This document shows, piece after piece, positions 1 through 8,086 of a stretch of DNA of 64,000 bases. Origin of the DNA: Actinomycetota bacterium (GTDB lineage Bacteria; Actinomycetota; Actinomycetes; Mycobacteriales; HKI-0501); contig JAVEDU010000038.1 in NCBI GenBank assembly GCA_030840805.1, forward strand, positions 28,533-92,532, written 5' to 3'. Every line of letters begins with the position of its first letter. Positions within the stretch are counted from its first letter, which is position 1. Made by a program: the position numbers and the translations under genes. Under the pieces are notes generated by a model. It was not told the origin of the DNA and did not search any database. It saw only the letters and a program-made list of their open reading frames with translations.

Positions 1-256
1 CCCGGACGACGGCGACCCCCGGGTAGGTGGCGGCGGCGTGCACGACCGCGTCCCGGTCGTAGTCGAGCGCGACGACCCGGGCGGCCACGCCGGCCAGCAG
101 GTCCGCGCCGTACCCCTCGCCGGCGCCCGCCTCCAGCACGACGGCGCCGCGCAGCGGAGCCCGCAACGCGAGGTAGGCGGCCTCGTGCCGCCGGAACCAG
201 TAATTCTCCACCGGGATACCGGGCAGCGTGCGCTCGCCGGTGAGGGTCAGCTCCAC
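1..256 (-). CDS. Class I SAM-dependent methyltransferase (N-terminal part, runs off the left edge)
   Basis: About 85 N-terminal residues are visible, read leftwards off the window. After a segment containing TGERTLPG and ENYWFRRHEAAY comes VLEAGAGEGYGADLL, a glycine-rich SAM-binding motif I, and then an acidic strand-end (VVALDYD) fitting motif II of a Rossmann methyltransferase. The GTG at 256 was chosen because similarity starts there; no clear ribosome site precedes it. In Mycobacterium tuberculosis a related methyltransferase (Rv3030) is divergent from etfB-etfA in the same way, in the methylglucose lipopolysaccharide region. A role in polysaccharide methylation is inferred from that synteny only. 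Confidence 0.8.
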   Translation of the reverse strand, partial: MELTLTGERTLPGIPVENYWFRRHEAAYLALRAPLRGAVVLEAGAGEGYGADLLAGVAARVVALDYDRDAVVHAAATYPGVAVVR

Positions 257-356
257 GGTTGCGGACGGTACCCGGGGTGGGCGGGGGCGGCCCCGCGCAG
301 GGGGCACCGTACGGTCGGCATGCGCACCAGGGTGACCTGATGCACAATTCCCGCGC

Positions 357-384
357 TTGTGAGTTGGCTACTGACGGGTAACAT
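357..384 (+). promoter_or_regulatory. Probable etfBA promoter with embedded operator-like motif
   Basis: TTGTGA (357-362) and TAACAT (379-384) are separated by 16 bases and fit -35 and -10 elements. The spacer holds GTTGGCTACTG (363-373) followed by acGGGTAAC. The same 11 bases occur in the same place in the fadA promoter (36759-36769), so a common regulator of beta-oxidation genes is inferred. Confidence 0.55.
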
Positions 385-489
385 CGTCCGTGCGCAATCC
401 CACACAGTAGGGCGGTTGACCCGCCCGGAGTCCCACGGGACTCTCACCCACGTCATGAACGCTCGTTCAGCAGGAGGTCGACCCGGGCC

Positions 490-1269
490 ATGAACATTGT
501 CGTATTGGTCAAGCAGGTCCCCGACTCGGGGAGCGAGCGTGCGCTGCGCGACTCGGACAAGACCGTCGACCGCGAGTCGGCGTCCCTCGTCATCAACGAG
601 ATGGACGAGTACGCGATCGAGGAGGCGCTCCAGCTCCGCGACGCGCAGGGTGGTGAGGTCACCATCCTGACGATGGGGCCGGACCGCGCCACCGAGACCA
701 TCCGCAAGGCCCTCTCGATGGGCCCGGACCGGGCGGTCCACATCAGCGACGAGGCCCTGCACGGCGCGTGCGCCCCGCAGACCTCGCTGGTGCTGGCGAA
801 GGCCCTCGAGCAGCTGGAGTGGGACCTCGTCATCTCCGGTGCCGAGTCCACCGACGGCCGCGTGTCGGTCATGCCGGCGATGCTCGCCGAGCGCCTGAAC
901 GTTCCGCAGCTCACCGGCGCCCGCAAGCTCACCGTCGACGGTGCCAAGCTCACGATCGAGCGCCAGACCGAGGACGGCTACGAGATCGTCGAGGCCGAGG
1001 GCAAGGCGATCGTCTCCGTCTGGGACACGATCAACGAGCCGCGGTACCCGTCGTTCAAGGGCATCATGCAGGCCAAGTCGAAGCCGGTGGAGACGAAGTC
1101 CCTCGCGGACCTCGGCATCTCGCCCGACGAGGTCGGCCTCGCGAACGCCACCAGCGAGGTCCTCGAGTTCTCTCCCCGCCCGCCGAAGGGCGCCGGGGTC
1201 AAGGTCACCGACGAGGGCGACGGCGCGCAGAAGCTCGTCGAGTTCCTCGCCAGCCAGAAGATCGTCTGA
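490..1269 (+). CDS. etfB: Electron transfer flavoprotein beta subunit
   Basis: This 259-residue protein starts MNIVVLVKQVPDSG, the usual start of EtfB/FixA, and has the family length. With EtfA it forms the soluble FAD/AMP heterodimer that collects electrons from acyl-CoA dehydrogenases (one is encoded at 14.8-16 kb) and passes them to the quinone pool. AMP binding is in this subunit. A strong ribosome site, AGGAGGTCG (470-478), precedes the ATG. It is followed 38 bases later by etfA in the usual beta-alpha order, clearly one transcript. The promoter motif shared with fadAB suggests co-regulation with beta-oxidation. Confidence 0.95.
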   Translation: MNIVVLVKQVPDSGSERALRDSDKTVDRESASLVINEMDEYAIEEALQLRDAQGGEVTILTMGPDRATETIRKALSMGPDRAVHISDEALHGACAPQTSLVLAKALEQLEWDLVISGAESTDGRVSVMPAMLAERLNVPQLTGARKLTVDGAKLTIERQTEDGYEIVEAEGKAIVSVWDTINEPRYPSFKGIMQAKSKPVETKSLADLGISPDEVGLANATSEVLEFSPRPPKGAGVKVTDEGDGAQKLVEFLASQKIV

Positions 1270-1307
1270 GGCCGACGCCCCACAGTTCCAGAAAGGACAA
1301 CGTCCCC

Positions 1308-2267
1308 ATGGCAGAAGTACTCGTCGTGGTCGAGCACCTCGAGGGCGCGCCCAAGAAGGTCACCTTCGAGATGCTCACCGCCGCCCGAGCGCTCGGCGAG
1401 CCGTCCGCGGTCGTCTTCGGCGCTCCCGGCACGGCCGACAAGCTGACCGAGAAGCTCGGTGAGTTCGGCGCCCAGAAGGTGTACGTCGCCGAGTCCGACG
1501 ACATCACCGGCTACCTGGTCGCGCCGAAGGCCGAGGTGCTCGCCTCGCTGGTCGAGCGCACCCAGCCCGCCGCCGTCCTCCTGGCGTCCTCGTCCGAGGG
1601 CAAGGAGGTCGCCGGCCGGCTCGCCATCAAGATCGGCAGCGGCATCATCACCGGCGCGACCGAGGTGGCCGCCGACGGCACCGCCACCCAGGTCATCTTC
1701 GCGGGTGCGGTCATCGTCAAGTCGAAGGTCCGCACCGGTACGCCGATCATCACGGTCACGCCCAACGCGGTGACCCCGGTGCCGGCCCCCGCGACGCCGC
1801 AGACCGAGGCCGTCGAGGTCGCCGTCTCCGACAACGCCAAGCTGGCCCGGGTCGTCGACCGCAAGGTCGAGTCCGCCGGCAGCCGGCCGGAGCTCTCCGA
1901 GGCCTCGATCGTGGTCTCGGGTGGCCGTGGCGTCGGCAGTGCCGACAACTTCTCGGTCATCGAGGGTCTCGCCGACTCGCTCGGTGCCGCGGTCGGTGCC
2001 TCCCGCGCGGCCACGGACTCGGGTTTCTACCCGCACCAGTTCCAGGTCGGGCAGACCGGCAAGACCGTGTCGCCGCAGCTGTACATGGCGATCGGCATCT
2101 CCGGCGCCATCCAGCACCGGGCCGGCATGCAGACCTCGAAGACGATCGTCGCCGTCAACAAGGACGAAGAGGCGCCGATCTTCGAGCTCGCCGACTTCGG
2201 CGTCGTGGGCGACCTGTTCAAGGTCGTTCCGGACGCCACCGAGCAGATCAAGGCCCGCAAGGGCTGA
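1308..2267 (+). CDS. etfA: Electron transfer flavoprotein alpha subunit
   Basis: 319 residues, normal for EtfA. The N-terminal half has the ETF fold (start [13 protein letters not shown]); the C-terminal third carries the FAD-binding signature, including [17 protein letters not shown] and [20 protein letters not shown]. The ATG at 1308 follows GAAAGGA (1291-1297). It lies 38 bases after etfB and is followed directly by a strong hairpin, so etfBA is a two-gene operon. It binds the redox-active FAD that transfers electrons between acyl-CoA dehydrogenases and ETF:quinone oxidoreductase. No odd features. Confidence 0.95.
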   Translation: MAEVLVVVEHLEGAPKKVTFEMLTAARALGEPSAVVFGAPGTADKLTEKLGEFGAQKVYVAESDDITGYLVAPKAEVLASLVERTQPAAVLLASSSEGKEVAGRLAIKIGSGIITGATEVAADGTATQVIFAGAVIVKSKVRTGTPIITVTPNAVTPVPAPATPQTEAVEVAVSDNAKLARVVDRKVESAGSRPELSEASIVVSGGRGVGSADNFSVIEGLADSLGAAVGASRAATDSGFYPHQFQVGQTGKTVSPQLYMAIGISGAIQHRAGMQTSKTIVAVNKDEEAPIFELADFGVVGDLFKVVPDATEQIKARKG

Positions 2268-2287
2268 GCGGTCCGCGCCGCGACGAC

Positions 2288-2323
2288 GGCCCGGCCGGTG
2301 ATCTTCCACCGGCCGGGCCGTTT
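2288..2323 (+). terminator. Intrinsic terminator after etfBA
   Basis: GGCCCGGCCGGTG (2288-2300) pairs perfectly with CACCGGCCGGGCC (2307-2319) around a 6-base ATCTTC loop, followed by GTTT. It lies 20 bases after the etfA stop and ahead of the cysteine desulfurase promoter. Confidence 0.85.
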
Positions 2324-2342
2324 GGTGTCCCGGACACGCGAC

Positions 2343-2348
2343 TAGGCT
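2343..2348 (+). promoter_or_regulatory. -10 hexamer TAGGCT of a probable leaderless transcript (cysteine desulfurase)
   Basis: TAGGCT ends 7 bases before the ATG at 2356 and no ribosome site lies between, so transcription probably starts at or next to the start codon. Confidence 0.5.
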
Positions 2349-2355
2349 GGACGCG

Positions 2356-3528
2356 ATGACCTATCTAGACCACGCGGCGACCACGCCGATGCTGCCGGAG
2401 GCCGTCGAGGCCTTCACGGCGGCACTCGGCGAGGTCGGCAATCCCTCCTCCCTCCACGCCAGCGGCCGCCGGGCCCGTCGCGTCGTCGAGGAGGCCCGGG
2501 AGCGGATCGCCGCCGCCCTGGGCGCGCGGCCCAGCGAGATCGTGTTCACGGCCGGGGGTACCGAGGCCGACAACCTCGCGATCAAGGGGCTGTTCTGGGC
2601 CCGCCGCGGGGCGGACCCCCGCCGGACCCGCATCCTCGCCGGGGCGGCCGAGCATCACGCCGTGCTCGACGCCGCCCATTGGCTCGCGGTGCACGAGCGG
2701 GCCGAGGTCACCCTCCTCGACGTCGACGCGGTCGGCCGGGTCCGCCCCGAGACGCTCGCCGCCGCGCTGGCCGACCAGGCCGACCAGGCCGCGCTGGTCA
2801 CGGTGATGTGGGCGAACAACGAGGTCGGCACCGTGCAGCCCATCGCCGAGCTGGCCGCGGTCGCCGCGGAGCACGGCGTCCCCTTCCACACCGACGCGGT
2901 GCAGGCCGTCGGCCAGCTGCCGGTCGACTTCGCCGCGTCGGGCGTGGACGCGCTGACCGTGACCGGCCACAAGCTCGGCGGCCCGCTCGGCGTCGGCGCC
3001 CTCCTGCTGGGCCGCGACCTCCGCCTCACCCCGCTGCTGCACGGCGGCGGGCAGGAGCGGGACGTCCGCTCGGGGACCTTGGACGCGCCGGGGATCGTGG
3101 CGTTCGCGGTGGCCGTCGAGGCGGCCGTGAAGTCCCGGTCCGAGCGCACCGCCGCCCTGGCCGAGCTGCGCGACGACCTGATCCGCCGCGTCGTGGAGCT
3201 GGTCCCGGACGCCGTCCTCAACGGCGACCCGGTGGACCGGCTTCCCGGCAACGCGCACTTCTCGTTCCCGGGCTGCGAGGGCGACGCCCTGCTCATGCTG
3301 CTCGACGCGCGGGGGATCGAGTGCTCGACCGGTTCCGCGTGCTCGGCGGGCGTGGCGCAGCCGAGCCACGTCCTGCTCGCGATGGGCGCCGACGAGGAGC
3401 GGGCCCGCGGTTCGCTGCGGTTCTCCCTCGGGCACACCTCGACCGCGGCCGACGTCGACGAGCTGATCGGCGCCCTGGGCCCCGTGGTGGAGCGGGCCCG
3501 CCGCGCCGGCGAGGGGTGGCGGTCGTGA
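2356..3528 (+). CDS. Cysteine desulfurase (IscS/NifS family)
   Basis: A PLP enzyme of 390 residues that removes sulfur from cysteine, leaving alanine and a persulfide. The start is YLDHAATTP, as in the family. The PLP lysine is K206 in TGHKLGG and the sulfur-accepting cysteine is C329 in STGSACSAG. The next gene, mnmA, overlaps the stop codon, so its sulfur most likely goes to tRNA 2-thiouridine; the same pair is found in mycobacteria (Rv3025c-Rv3024c). It could also serve iron-sulfur cluster assembly, but no scaffold genes are nearby. Probably leaderless. Confidence 0.93.
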   Translation: MTYLDHAATTPMLPEAVEAFTAALGEVGNPSSLHASGRRARRVVEEARERIAAALGARPSEIVFTAGGTEADNLAIKGLFWARRGADPRRTRILAGAAEHHAVLDAAHWLAVHERAEVTLLDVDAVGRVRPETLAAALADQADQAALVTVMWANNEVGTVQPIAELAAVAAEHGVPFHTDAVQAVGQLPVDFAASGVDALTVTGHKLGGPLGVGALLLGRDLRLTPLLHGGGQERDVRSGTLDAPGIVAFAVAVEAAVKSRSERTAALAELRDDLIRRVVELVPDAVLNGDPVDRLPGNAHFSFPGCEGDALLMLLDARGIECSTGSACSAGVAQPSHVLLAMGADEERARGSLRFSLGHTSTAADVDELIGALGPVVERARRAGEGWRS

Positions 3529-4658
3529 CGGTCTCCGCGCGCATGAGGGTCCTGGCCGCGATGAGCGGCGGAGTGGACTCCGCCGTGGCCGCCGCGCGCG
3601 CCGTGGCCGCCGGACACGACGTGACCGGTGTCCACCTCGCTCTCGCCCGGGACCCCGCGTCGCACCGTACCGGCGCGCGCGGGTGCTGCACGAAGGAGGA
3701 CGCCCGGGACGCCCGCCGGGCCGCCGACGTGCTCGGCATCCCGTTCTACGTGTGGGACCTGGCGGAGCGGTTCCACGACGACGTGATCGACGACTTCGTG
3801 GCCGAGTACGCGGCCGGGCGCACCCCGAACCCGTGCCTGCGCTGCAACGAGAAGATCAAGTTCACCGCCGTGCTGGACCGCGCGCTCGCGCTCGGCTTCG
3901 ACGCGGTGGTGACCGGGCACCACGCGCGGCTGTCCGTGGCCGACGGCGTGCCCACCCTGCGCCGCAGCGTCGACGAGGCGAAGGACCAGTCGTACGTCCT
4001 CGCCGTGCTGACCCGCGAGCAGCTCGCGCACTCGATGTTCCCGCTCGGCGACTCGACCAAGACCCAGGTGCGGGCCGAGGCGGCCGCCCGCGGGCTCGCC
4101 GTGGCGGAGAAGCCCGACAGCCACGACATCTGCTTCATCGCCGACGGGGACACCGCCGGGTTCCTGCGCCGCGAGCTGGGCTCCCGGCCGGGCTCGGTGG
4201 TCGACTCGGTGACCGGCGACGTGCTCGGGGAGCACGACGGCGCCTACGCGTACACGGTCGGGCAGCGGCGGGGGCTCCGGCTCGGCCGGCCCGCCGCCGA
4301 CGGCAGGCCCCGGTACGTGCTCGACATCCAGCCGGTCTCCGGCACGGTCACCGTCGGCCCCGCCGAGGCGCTCGACGCGGACCTGGTCGACGCCGGTCGT
4401 CCGGTGTGGACGGACGGGGTCGCCCGCGACGGCGAGCTCCGGTGCGCCGTCCAGGTGCGGGCCCACGGCGGCCGGGTCCCCGCGGTCGTCACCGCGACCC
4501 CCGACGGAGTCGTGGCGCGACTGGAGACCCCCGTGCGGGGCGTCGCGGCCGGCCAGGCGCTGGTGCTCTACGACGGCGACCGGGTGCTCGGCTCCGCCAC
4601 GATCACGGCGACCCGGCCGGTCCCCGCCGCGGGACCGCTCGCGGAGGTCACCGCGTGA
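3525..4658 (+). CDS. mnmA: tRNA-specific 2-thiouridylase MnmA
   Basis: It activates U34 of Lys/Glu/Gln tRNAs with ATP and replaces its C2 oxygen with sulfur supplied through the neighbouring desulfurase. The PP-loop [14 protein letters not shown] lies near the N-terminus; the two catalytic cysteines are in [12 protein letters not shown] and DSHDICFI; the C-terminus has the usual tRNA-binding domains ([16 protein letters not shown]). Two starts are possible: GTG 3525 (377 aa) overlaps the upstream stop as GTGA and has GAGGGG 8 bases before it, whereas ATG 3543 (371 aa, [10 protein letters not shown]) matches the usual family start but lacks a ribosome site. The first is preferred on sequence grounds. 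Confidence 0.93.
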   Translation: MTVSARMRVLAAMSGGVDSAVAAARAVAAGHDVTGVHLALARDPASHRTGARGCCTKEDARDARRAADVLGIPFYVWDLAERFHDDVIDDFVAEYAAGRTPNPCLRCNEKIKFTAVLDRALALGFDAVVTGHHARLSVADGVPTLRRSVDEAKDQSYVLAVLTREQLAHSMFPLGDSTKTQVRAEAAARGLAVAEKPDSHDICFIADGDTAGFLRRELGSRPGSVVDSVTGDVLGEHDGAYAYTVGQRRGLRLGRPAADGRPRYVLDIQPVSGTVTVGPAEALDADLVDAGRPVWTDGVARDGELRCAVQVRAHGGRVPAVVTATPDGVVARLETPVRGVAAGQALVLYDGDRVLGSATITATRPVPAAGPLAEVTA

Positions 4659-5023
4659 CCGCCGTGGCGTTCGCCCGCGACGGGCGGCTGCACGTCGTGT
4701 TCGCGGGACTGGACGCGGTGTGGGCGTGTCGGCGCCGGGTCGACGTACCGCTGACCGCGGTCACCGGTGCGCGGGTCCTGTCCCGGGCCGAGGCGCTCGC
4801 CGACAAGCCGTCGGTGCGAGCGCCGGGGACGTACCTCCCCGGCGTGATCGTGGCCGGGACGTACCGTGCTCCGCGTCGTCGCCCGCAGCTCTGGTGCGTC
4901 CACACCGCCGAGCAGGTGCTCGTGATCGACCTCACCGAGGAGGCCCGGCTCCAGCGGATCGTGCTGGACGTCGCCGACCCGGCCGCGGTCGCCGTGGAGC
5001 TCACCGGGCACCTCACCGCGTGA
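4655..5023 (+). CDS. Bacterial PH-like domain protein of unknown function
   Basis: This 122-residue protein has no signal peptide or membrane segment. Its beta-rich pattern (short strands, conserved [17 protein letters not shown], ending in a helix [14 protein letters not shown]) resembles a small actinobacterial family with a pleckstrin-homology-like fold; that is recognition by pattern, not by search. GTG 4655 overlaps the mnmA stop as GTGA and has GCGGAGG 8 bases upstream, so it is translationally coupled to mnmA. No function can be given. Position alone would suggest a role linked to the tRNA-thiolation operon. Confidence 0.7.
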   Translation: MTAVAFARDGRLHVVFAGLDAVWACRRRVDVPLTAVTGARVLSRAEALADKPSVRAPGTYLPGVIVAGTYRAPRRRPQLWCVHTAEQVLVIDLTEEARLQRIVLDVADPAAVAVELTGHLTA

Positions 5024-5418
5024 CGCCCGACGCCCGCTGCCCCTGTGGCCTCGGGGAGCCCTGTGCCGACTGCTGCGGGCGCCTGCACCGCGGCGCGGCG
5101 GAGGCGCCCACCGCGGAGCTGCTGATGCGCTCGCGGTACAGCGCCTTCGCGCTGCGCGACGAGGCGTACCTGCTCCGGACCTGGCACCCCTCCACCCGGC
5201 CGCGCCACGTCGCATTCGACCCCGATCAGGAATGGTCCGGGCTGGACATCCTCGGGACACAGCGCGGTGGTCTGCTCGATGCGGACGGCACCGTCGAGTT
5301 CCGTGCCCACTACCGCCTGCGGGGCCGCTCGGGGACCCTGGACGAGCGCAGCCGCTTCGTCCGGGACGGCGGCGCCTGGCAGTACGTGGACGCGATCGCG
5401 TCGCCGCGACGCGCCTGA
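5020..5418 (+). CDS. YchJ-like protein (UPF0225 / SEC-C family)
   Basis: 132 residues. The N-terminal CPCG and CADCCGRLH cysteines form the SEC-C-type zinc motif; then comes the family signature LMRSRYSAFALRDEAYLLRTWH and a C-terminal NTF2-like cone (EFRAHYRL, SRFVRDGGAWQYVD). This is typical of the YchJ/UPF0225 family, whose biochemical role is not established. GTG 5020 overlaps the preceding stop as GTGA, making a third coupled start in this operon (3525, 4655, 5020). Confidence 0.82.
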   Translation: MTPDARCPCGLGEPCADCCGRLHRGAAEAPTAELLMRSRYSAFALRDEAYLLRTWHPSTRPRHVAFDPDQEWSGLDILGTQRGGLLDADGTVEFRAHYRLRGRSGTLDERSRFVRDGGAWQYVDAIASPRRA

Positions 5419-5471
5419 CCGGGTATCACCGCAGCCGCCGAGCCCTCGGTACGACGAGGAGGTGATCGACG

Positions 5472-5672
5472 ATGGACGTCGTCACGTGCCCGGAGTGCGG
5501 CGCACCGGCCGAGGCCGAGTCCTGGGGCGAGGCGGACAGCACCGACGGGCCGATCGAGCTGGTCAGGACGCGGTGCGCCCGGCGGCACTGCCTGGTCCTC
5601 CCGCGGACCTCGCTGGTGGCCACGGAGCGGGCGGCCCGCGACGACCGGGGTGAGCGGACCGGGGGCAGCTAG
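5472..5672 (+). CDS. Small zinc-ribbon protein
   Basis: A 66-residue protein beginning MDVVTCPECGAPAEAESW, with later RCARRHCLVLP. The CxxC and a C-x3-H-C pair could bind one zinc ion. It has an exceptionally strong ribosome site: GAGGAGGTGATC (5456-5467) gives an almost complete match to the 16S rRNA tail 4 bases before the ATG, which argues for real and perhaps strong translation. The 54-base gap to the previous gene makes co-transcription possible. Function unknown. Confidence 0.75.
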   Translation: MDVVTCPECGAPAEAESWGEADSTDGPIELVRTRCARRHCLVLPRTSLVATERAARDDRGERTGGS

Positions 5673-5813
5673 CACCCTCGTCCGCGGTCGTGGGCCGGCG
5701 CGGTACGGAACCGGACCCGGGATCACGCGAGCGTGTTTCGCCCACGGCGAAGCGGGGATGTCCGCGGCCGGCGCCGCCGTTGCACCTGGGGCGGCACCCC
5801 CCGGGAGGCACCC

Positions 5814-6761
5814 ATGACCACAGACCCCCTCGACGCGTACTCCCGCATCGTCACGACCGTCGCGCGGCGGCTCCTTCCCTCGGTCGCGAGCCTCGCCGTC
5901 CACGGGCAGCGCCCGGGCGGGGAGGGCGTCCTCGGTACCGGTTCGGCGGTGACGTTCACCGGCGACGGCTTCCTGCTCACCAACGCGCACGTCGTCGGCG
6001 GCGCCACCGGGGGGACCGCGGCGTTCTCCGACGGCAGCCGGTCGCCGTTCGAGGTGGTCGGCCGCGACCGCCTGTCCGATCTCGCCGTGGTGCGCGTCCA
6101 CGGGGCCACGCCGGCCCCGGCGGAGCTCGGCAACGCCGACGACCTGGTGGTGGGCCAGCTGGTCGTCGCGGTCGGCAGCCCGCTCGGCCTCGCCGGCTCG
6201 GTGACCGCCGGGGTGGTGAGCGCGCTCGGACGTTCGCTGCCGGCGCGCAGCGGCACCACCGTGCGCGTCATCGAGGACGTCATCCAGACCGATGCCGCGC
6301 TGAACCCCGGCAACTCCGGCGGTGCGCTGGCCGACTCGGTCGGCAGCGTGGTGGGCATCAACACCGCCGTCGCGGGGATCGGTCTCGGGCTGGCCGTACC
6401 GGTGAACCCCACGAGCATGCGGATCGTGGCCGCGCTGATGCGCGACGGGCGGGTCCGGCGCGCATACCTCGGACTCGCCGCCGCTCCGGCCCCGCTCCCG
6501 GCGCCGCTCGCCGCGCGGCTCGGCCGGGACCACGGGGTACGGATCGCGCACGTCGACCCCGGGAGTCCGGCCGAGCACGCCGGGCTGCGGGCGGGGGACC
6601 TGGTGGTCACGGTCGCGGGCGAGCCGGTGGCCGACGCCCAGGCGCTGCAGCGCCGGATGTTCACGGACGCGATCGACGTACCGCTGGCGATCACGACCTG
6701 GCGACACGGTGCGATGGTGGATGTCATCGCGCAGCCGACCGAGCTCGTGGACCGGCCGTGA
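5814..6761 (+). CDS. HtrA/DegP-like serine protease with PDZ domain, apparently cytosolic
   Basis: 315 residues: trypsin-like domain (about 20-200) and one PDZ domain (about 215-305). The triad is H59 (TNAHVVGG), D89 (SDLAVVRV) and S168 (NPGNSGGAL), all intact. Unlike most HtrA proteins it has no signal peptide and no transmembrane helix: the N-terminus MTTDPLDAYSRIVTTVARR is not hydrophobic enough for export. GGGAGG (5803-5808) precedes the ATG. It seems monocistronic, with a strong hairpin at the end. A quality-control role in the cytoplasm is inferred; an upstream start supplying a signal was looked for and not found. Confidence 0.88.
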   Translation: MTTDPLDAYSRIVTTVARRLLPSVASLAVHGQRPGGEGVLGTGSAVTFTGDGFLLTNAHVVGGATGGTAAFSDGSRSPFEVVGRDRLSDLAVVRVHGATPAPAELGNADDLVVGQLVVAVGSPLGLAGSVTAGVVSALGRSLPARSGTTVRVIEDVIQTDAALNPGNSGGALADSVGSVVGINTAVAGIGLGLAVPVNPTSMRIVAALMRDGRVRRAYLGLAAAPAPLPAPLAARLGRDHGVRIAHVDPGSPAEHAGLRAGDLVVTVAGEPVADAQALQRRMFTDAIDVPLAITTWRHGAMVDVIAQPTELVDRP

Positions 6762-6774
6762 CGAGACAGCGGCA

Positions 6775-6814
6775 CGTGGCGACCGGCGTCCCCCCCAGGC
6801 CGCCGGTCGCCACG
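6775..6814 (+). terminator. Stem-loop terminator after the HtrA-like gene
   Basis: CGTGGCGACCGGCG (6775-6788) and CGCCGGTCGCCACG (6801-6814) form a perfect 14-bp stem with a 12-base loop, 13 bases after the stop. There is no U-tract, as is common in actinobacteria. Confidence 0.7.
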
Positions 6815-6846
6815 CGCCGCTGGGGTCTTCATCGGCGCTGCCCGCC

Positions 6847-6861
6847 GATATCTGAGATATC
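6847..6861. promoter_or_regulatory. Perfect palindrome GATATCT-G-AGATATC, candidate operator
   Basis: Two 7-base arms around a single G, AT-rich in a very GC-rich context, 42 bases before the start of the NADP reductase gene. The position suits a repressor operator. No regulator gene is adjacent. Confidence 0.5.
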
Positions 6862-6903
6862 TCCGCGGGCGGACAGCGGTGGTTCGGCAGAGGAGGTCGC
6901 GAC

Positions 6904-7530
6904 ATGCGGATCGGACTGATCGGAGCAGGAAGCCTCGGCAGCACGCTGGCGAGGCTTGCGGTGGACCACGGGCACGAGGTGGTGGTGAGCAACTCCCGCG
7001 GGCCGGAGACGCTCACGGACCTGGTGACCGAGCTCGGCGACCCGGCCGCCGCGGGTACCGCCGCCGGGGCGGCCGCGGCGGGGGACGTGGTCGTGGTGGC
7101 GGTCCCGCTGAGGAGCTACCGGGAGGTCCCGGTGGCCGAGCTGGCGGGCAAGGTGGTCATCGACACGAACAACTACTACCCGGAGCTGGACGGGCAGTTC
7201 CCCGAGCTGGACGACGACAGCACGACGACGAGCGAGCTGCTCGCCGCCCACCTGCCCGGCGCGAGGGTCGTCAAGGCGTTCAACAACATCTACTCCGCGC
7301 ACCTGGCGTCGGAGGGCACGCCGGCCGGGACGCCGGGCCGTCGGGCGCTGCCGATCGCGGGCGACGACGCCGGGGCGAAACGGACGGTGGCGGACCTGAT
7401 CGGCGAGTTCGGCTTCGACGTGGTCGACGTCGGCCCGCTCGTGGAGGGCCGGCGCTTCCAGCGGGACAAGCCCGCGTACGTCGCCGCCTTCGACGAGGCC
7501 GGGCTGCGCGAGGCCCTCTCCCGGGGCTGA
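6904..7530 (+). CDS. NAD(P)-binding reductase, F420:NADP reductase-like
   Basis: A 208-residue Rossmann protein: GLIGAGSLGSTLARLAVDHGHEVVVSNSRGPE is a dinucleotide-binding start, and NSR fits NADP phosphate recognition. Further family marks are VVVAVPL, VIDTNNYYPE, VKAFNNIYSAHL and LPIAGDD. It fits the NADPH-dependent F420 reductase (NpdG/Fno) family, many of whose shorter actinobacterial members have unproven substrates. GAGGAGG (6891-6897) precedes the ATG. A single-gene unit with the palindrome above in its leader. F420 is known in actinomycetes, so F420-NADPH hydride exchange is plausible but unproven. Confidence 0.8.
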   Translation: MRIGLIGAGSLGSTLARLAVDHGHEVVVSNSRGPETLTDLVTELGDPAAAGTAAGAAAAGDVVVVAVPLRSYREVPVAELAGKVVIDTNNYYPELDGQFPELDDDSTTTSELLAAHLPGARVVKAFNNIYSAHLASEGTPAGTPGRRALPIAGDDAGAKRTVADLIGEFGFDVVDVGPLVEGRRFQRDKPAYVAAFDEAGLREALSRG

Positions 7531-7582
7531 CCGCAGGGGCGGCCGGGGCGCCTTTCGTGCTGCGGCCCGGCACCGCGGTGGG

Positions 7583-7588
7583 CAGAAT
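7583..7588 (+). promoter_or_regulatory. -10 hexamer CAGAAT, probable leaderless start of the CinA gene
   Basis: CAGAAT is followed by exactly 6 bases and the ATG at 7595. No ribosome site is present. Confidence 0.4.
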
Positions 7589-7594
7589 CCGGAC

Positions 7595-8086
7595 ATGCCC
7601 GATGTCGATGGTGGAACCGCGTCCGAGGTGGCCGCCACCGCCACCGCCCGCGGGCTGACGGTGGCGGTCGCCGAGTCGCTCACGGCCGGCGCGATCGCAG
7701 GTGAGCTGGGGGCGGCGCCGGAGGCGTCCACCTGGTTCCGCGGCGGCGTGGTGGCGTACTCGTCCGAGGTGAAGTTCGAGGTCCTCGGCGTACCGGTGGG
7801 TCCCGTCGTGACCGAGGAGTGTGCCCGGGTGATGGCGCGCGGCGTCGCGTCGCTGCTCGGTGCCGATCTCGCGGTGAGCGTCACCGGGGTGGGCGGGCCC
7901 GGCGAGGAGGAGGGGCATCCGCCCGGCACCGTGTGGTTCGGCGTCGTGTCGCCGGCGGGCGAGCACGCCGAGCGGCGGAGGTTCGACGGCGAGCCGGCGG
8001 TCGTCGTCGCCGCGACGGCCGCCCACGCGCTGAGGCTGCTGCGGGACGCCTGCTCCGCCGGACCGGATGGCAGGCTGACGGCATGA
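7595..8086 (+). CDS. CinA-family protein (nicotinamide-nucleotide amidase domain)
   Basis: 163 residues corresponding to the stand-alone C-terminal domain of CinA (PncC), which deamidates NMN to nicotinate mononucleotide in pyridine nucleotide recycling. Visible motifs: VAVAESLTAGAIAGEL near the N-terminus, FRGGVVAYSSEVK, and SVTGVGGPGEEEG. Length is as in PncC proteins. It overlaps the next gene by 4 bases (ATGA), although that gene also has its own -10-like hexamer inside the cinA end. Confidence 0.88.
   Translation: MPDVDGGTASEVAATATARGLTVAVAESLTAGAIAGELGAAPEASTWFRGGVVAYSSEVKFEVLGVPVGPVVTEECARVMARGVASLLGADLAVSVTGVGGPGEEEGHPPGTVWFGVVSPAGEHAERRRFDGEPAVVVAATAAHALRLLRDACSAGPDGRLTA
8071..8076 (+). 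promoter_or_regulatory. -10 hexamer CAGGCT inside the CinA gene, possible leaderless start of the DsbA-like gene
   Basis: CAGGCT is followed by 6 bases (gacggc) and the ATG at 8083. It lies within the last codons of the cinA gene, so the downstream gene may be expressed both by coupling and from its own promoter. Confidence 0.35.
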
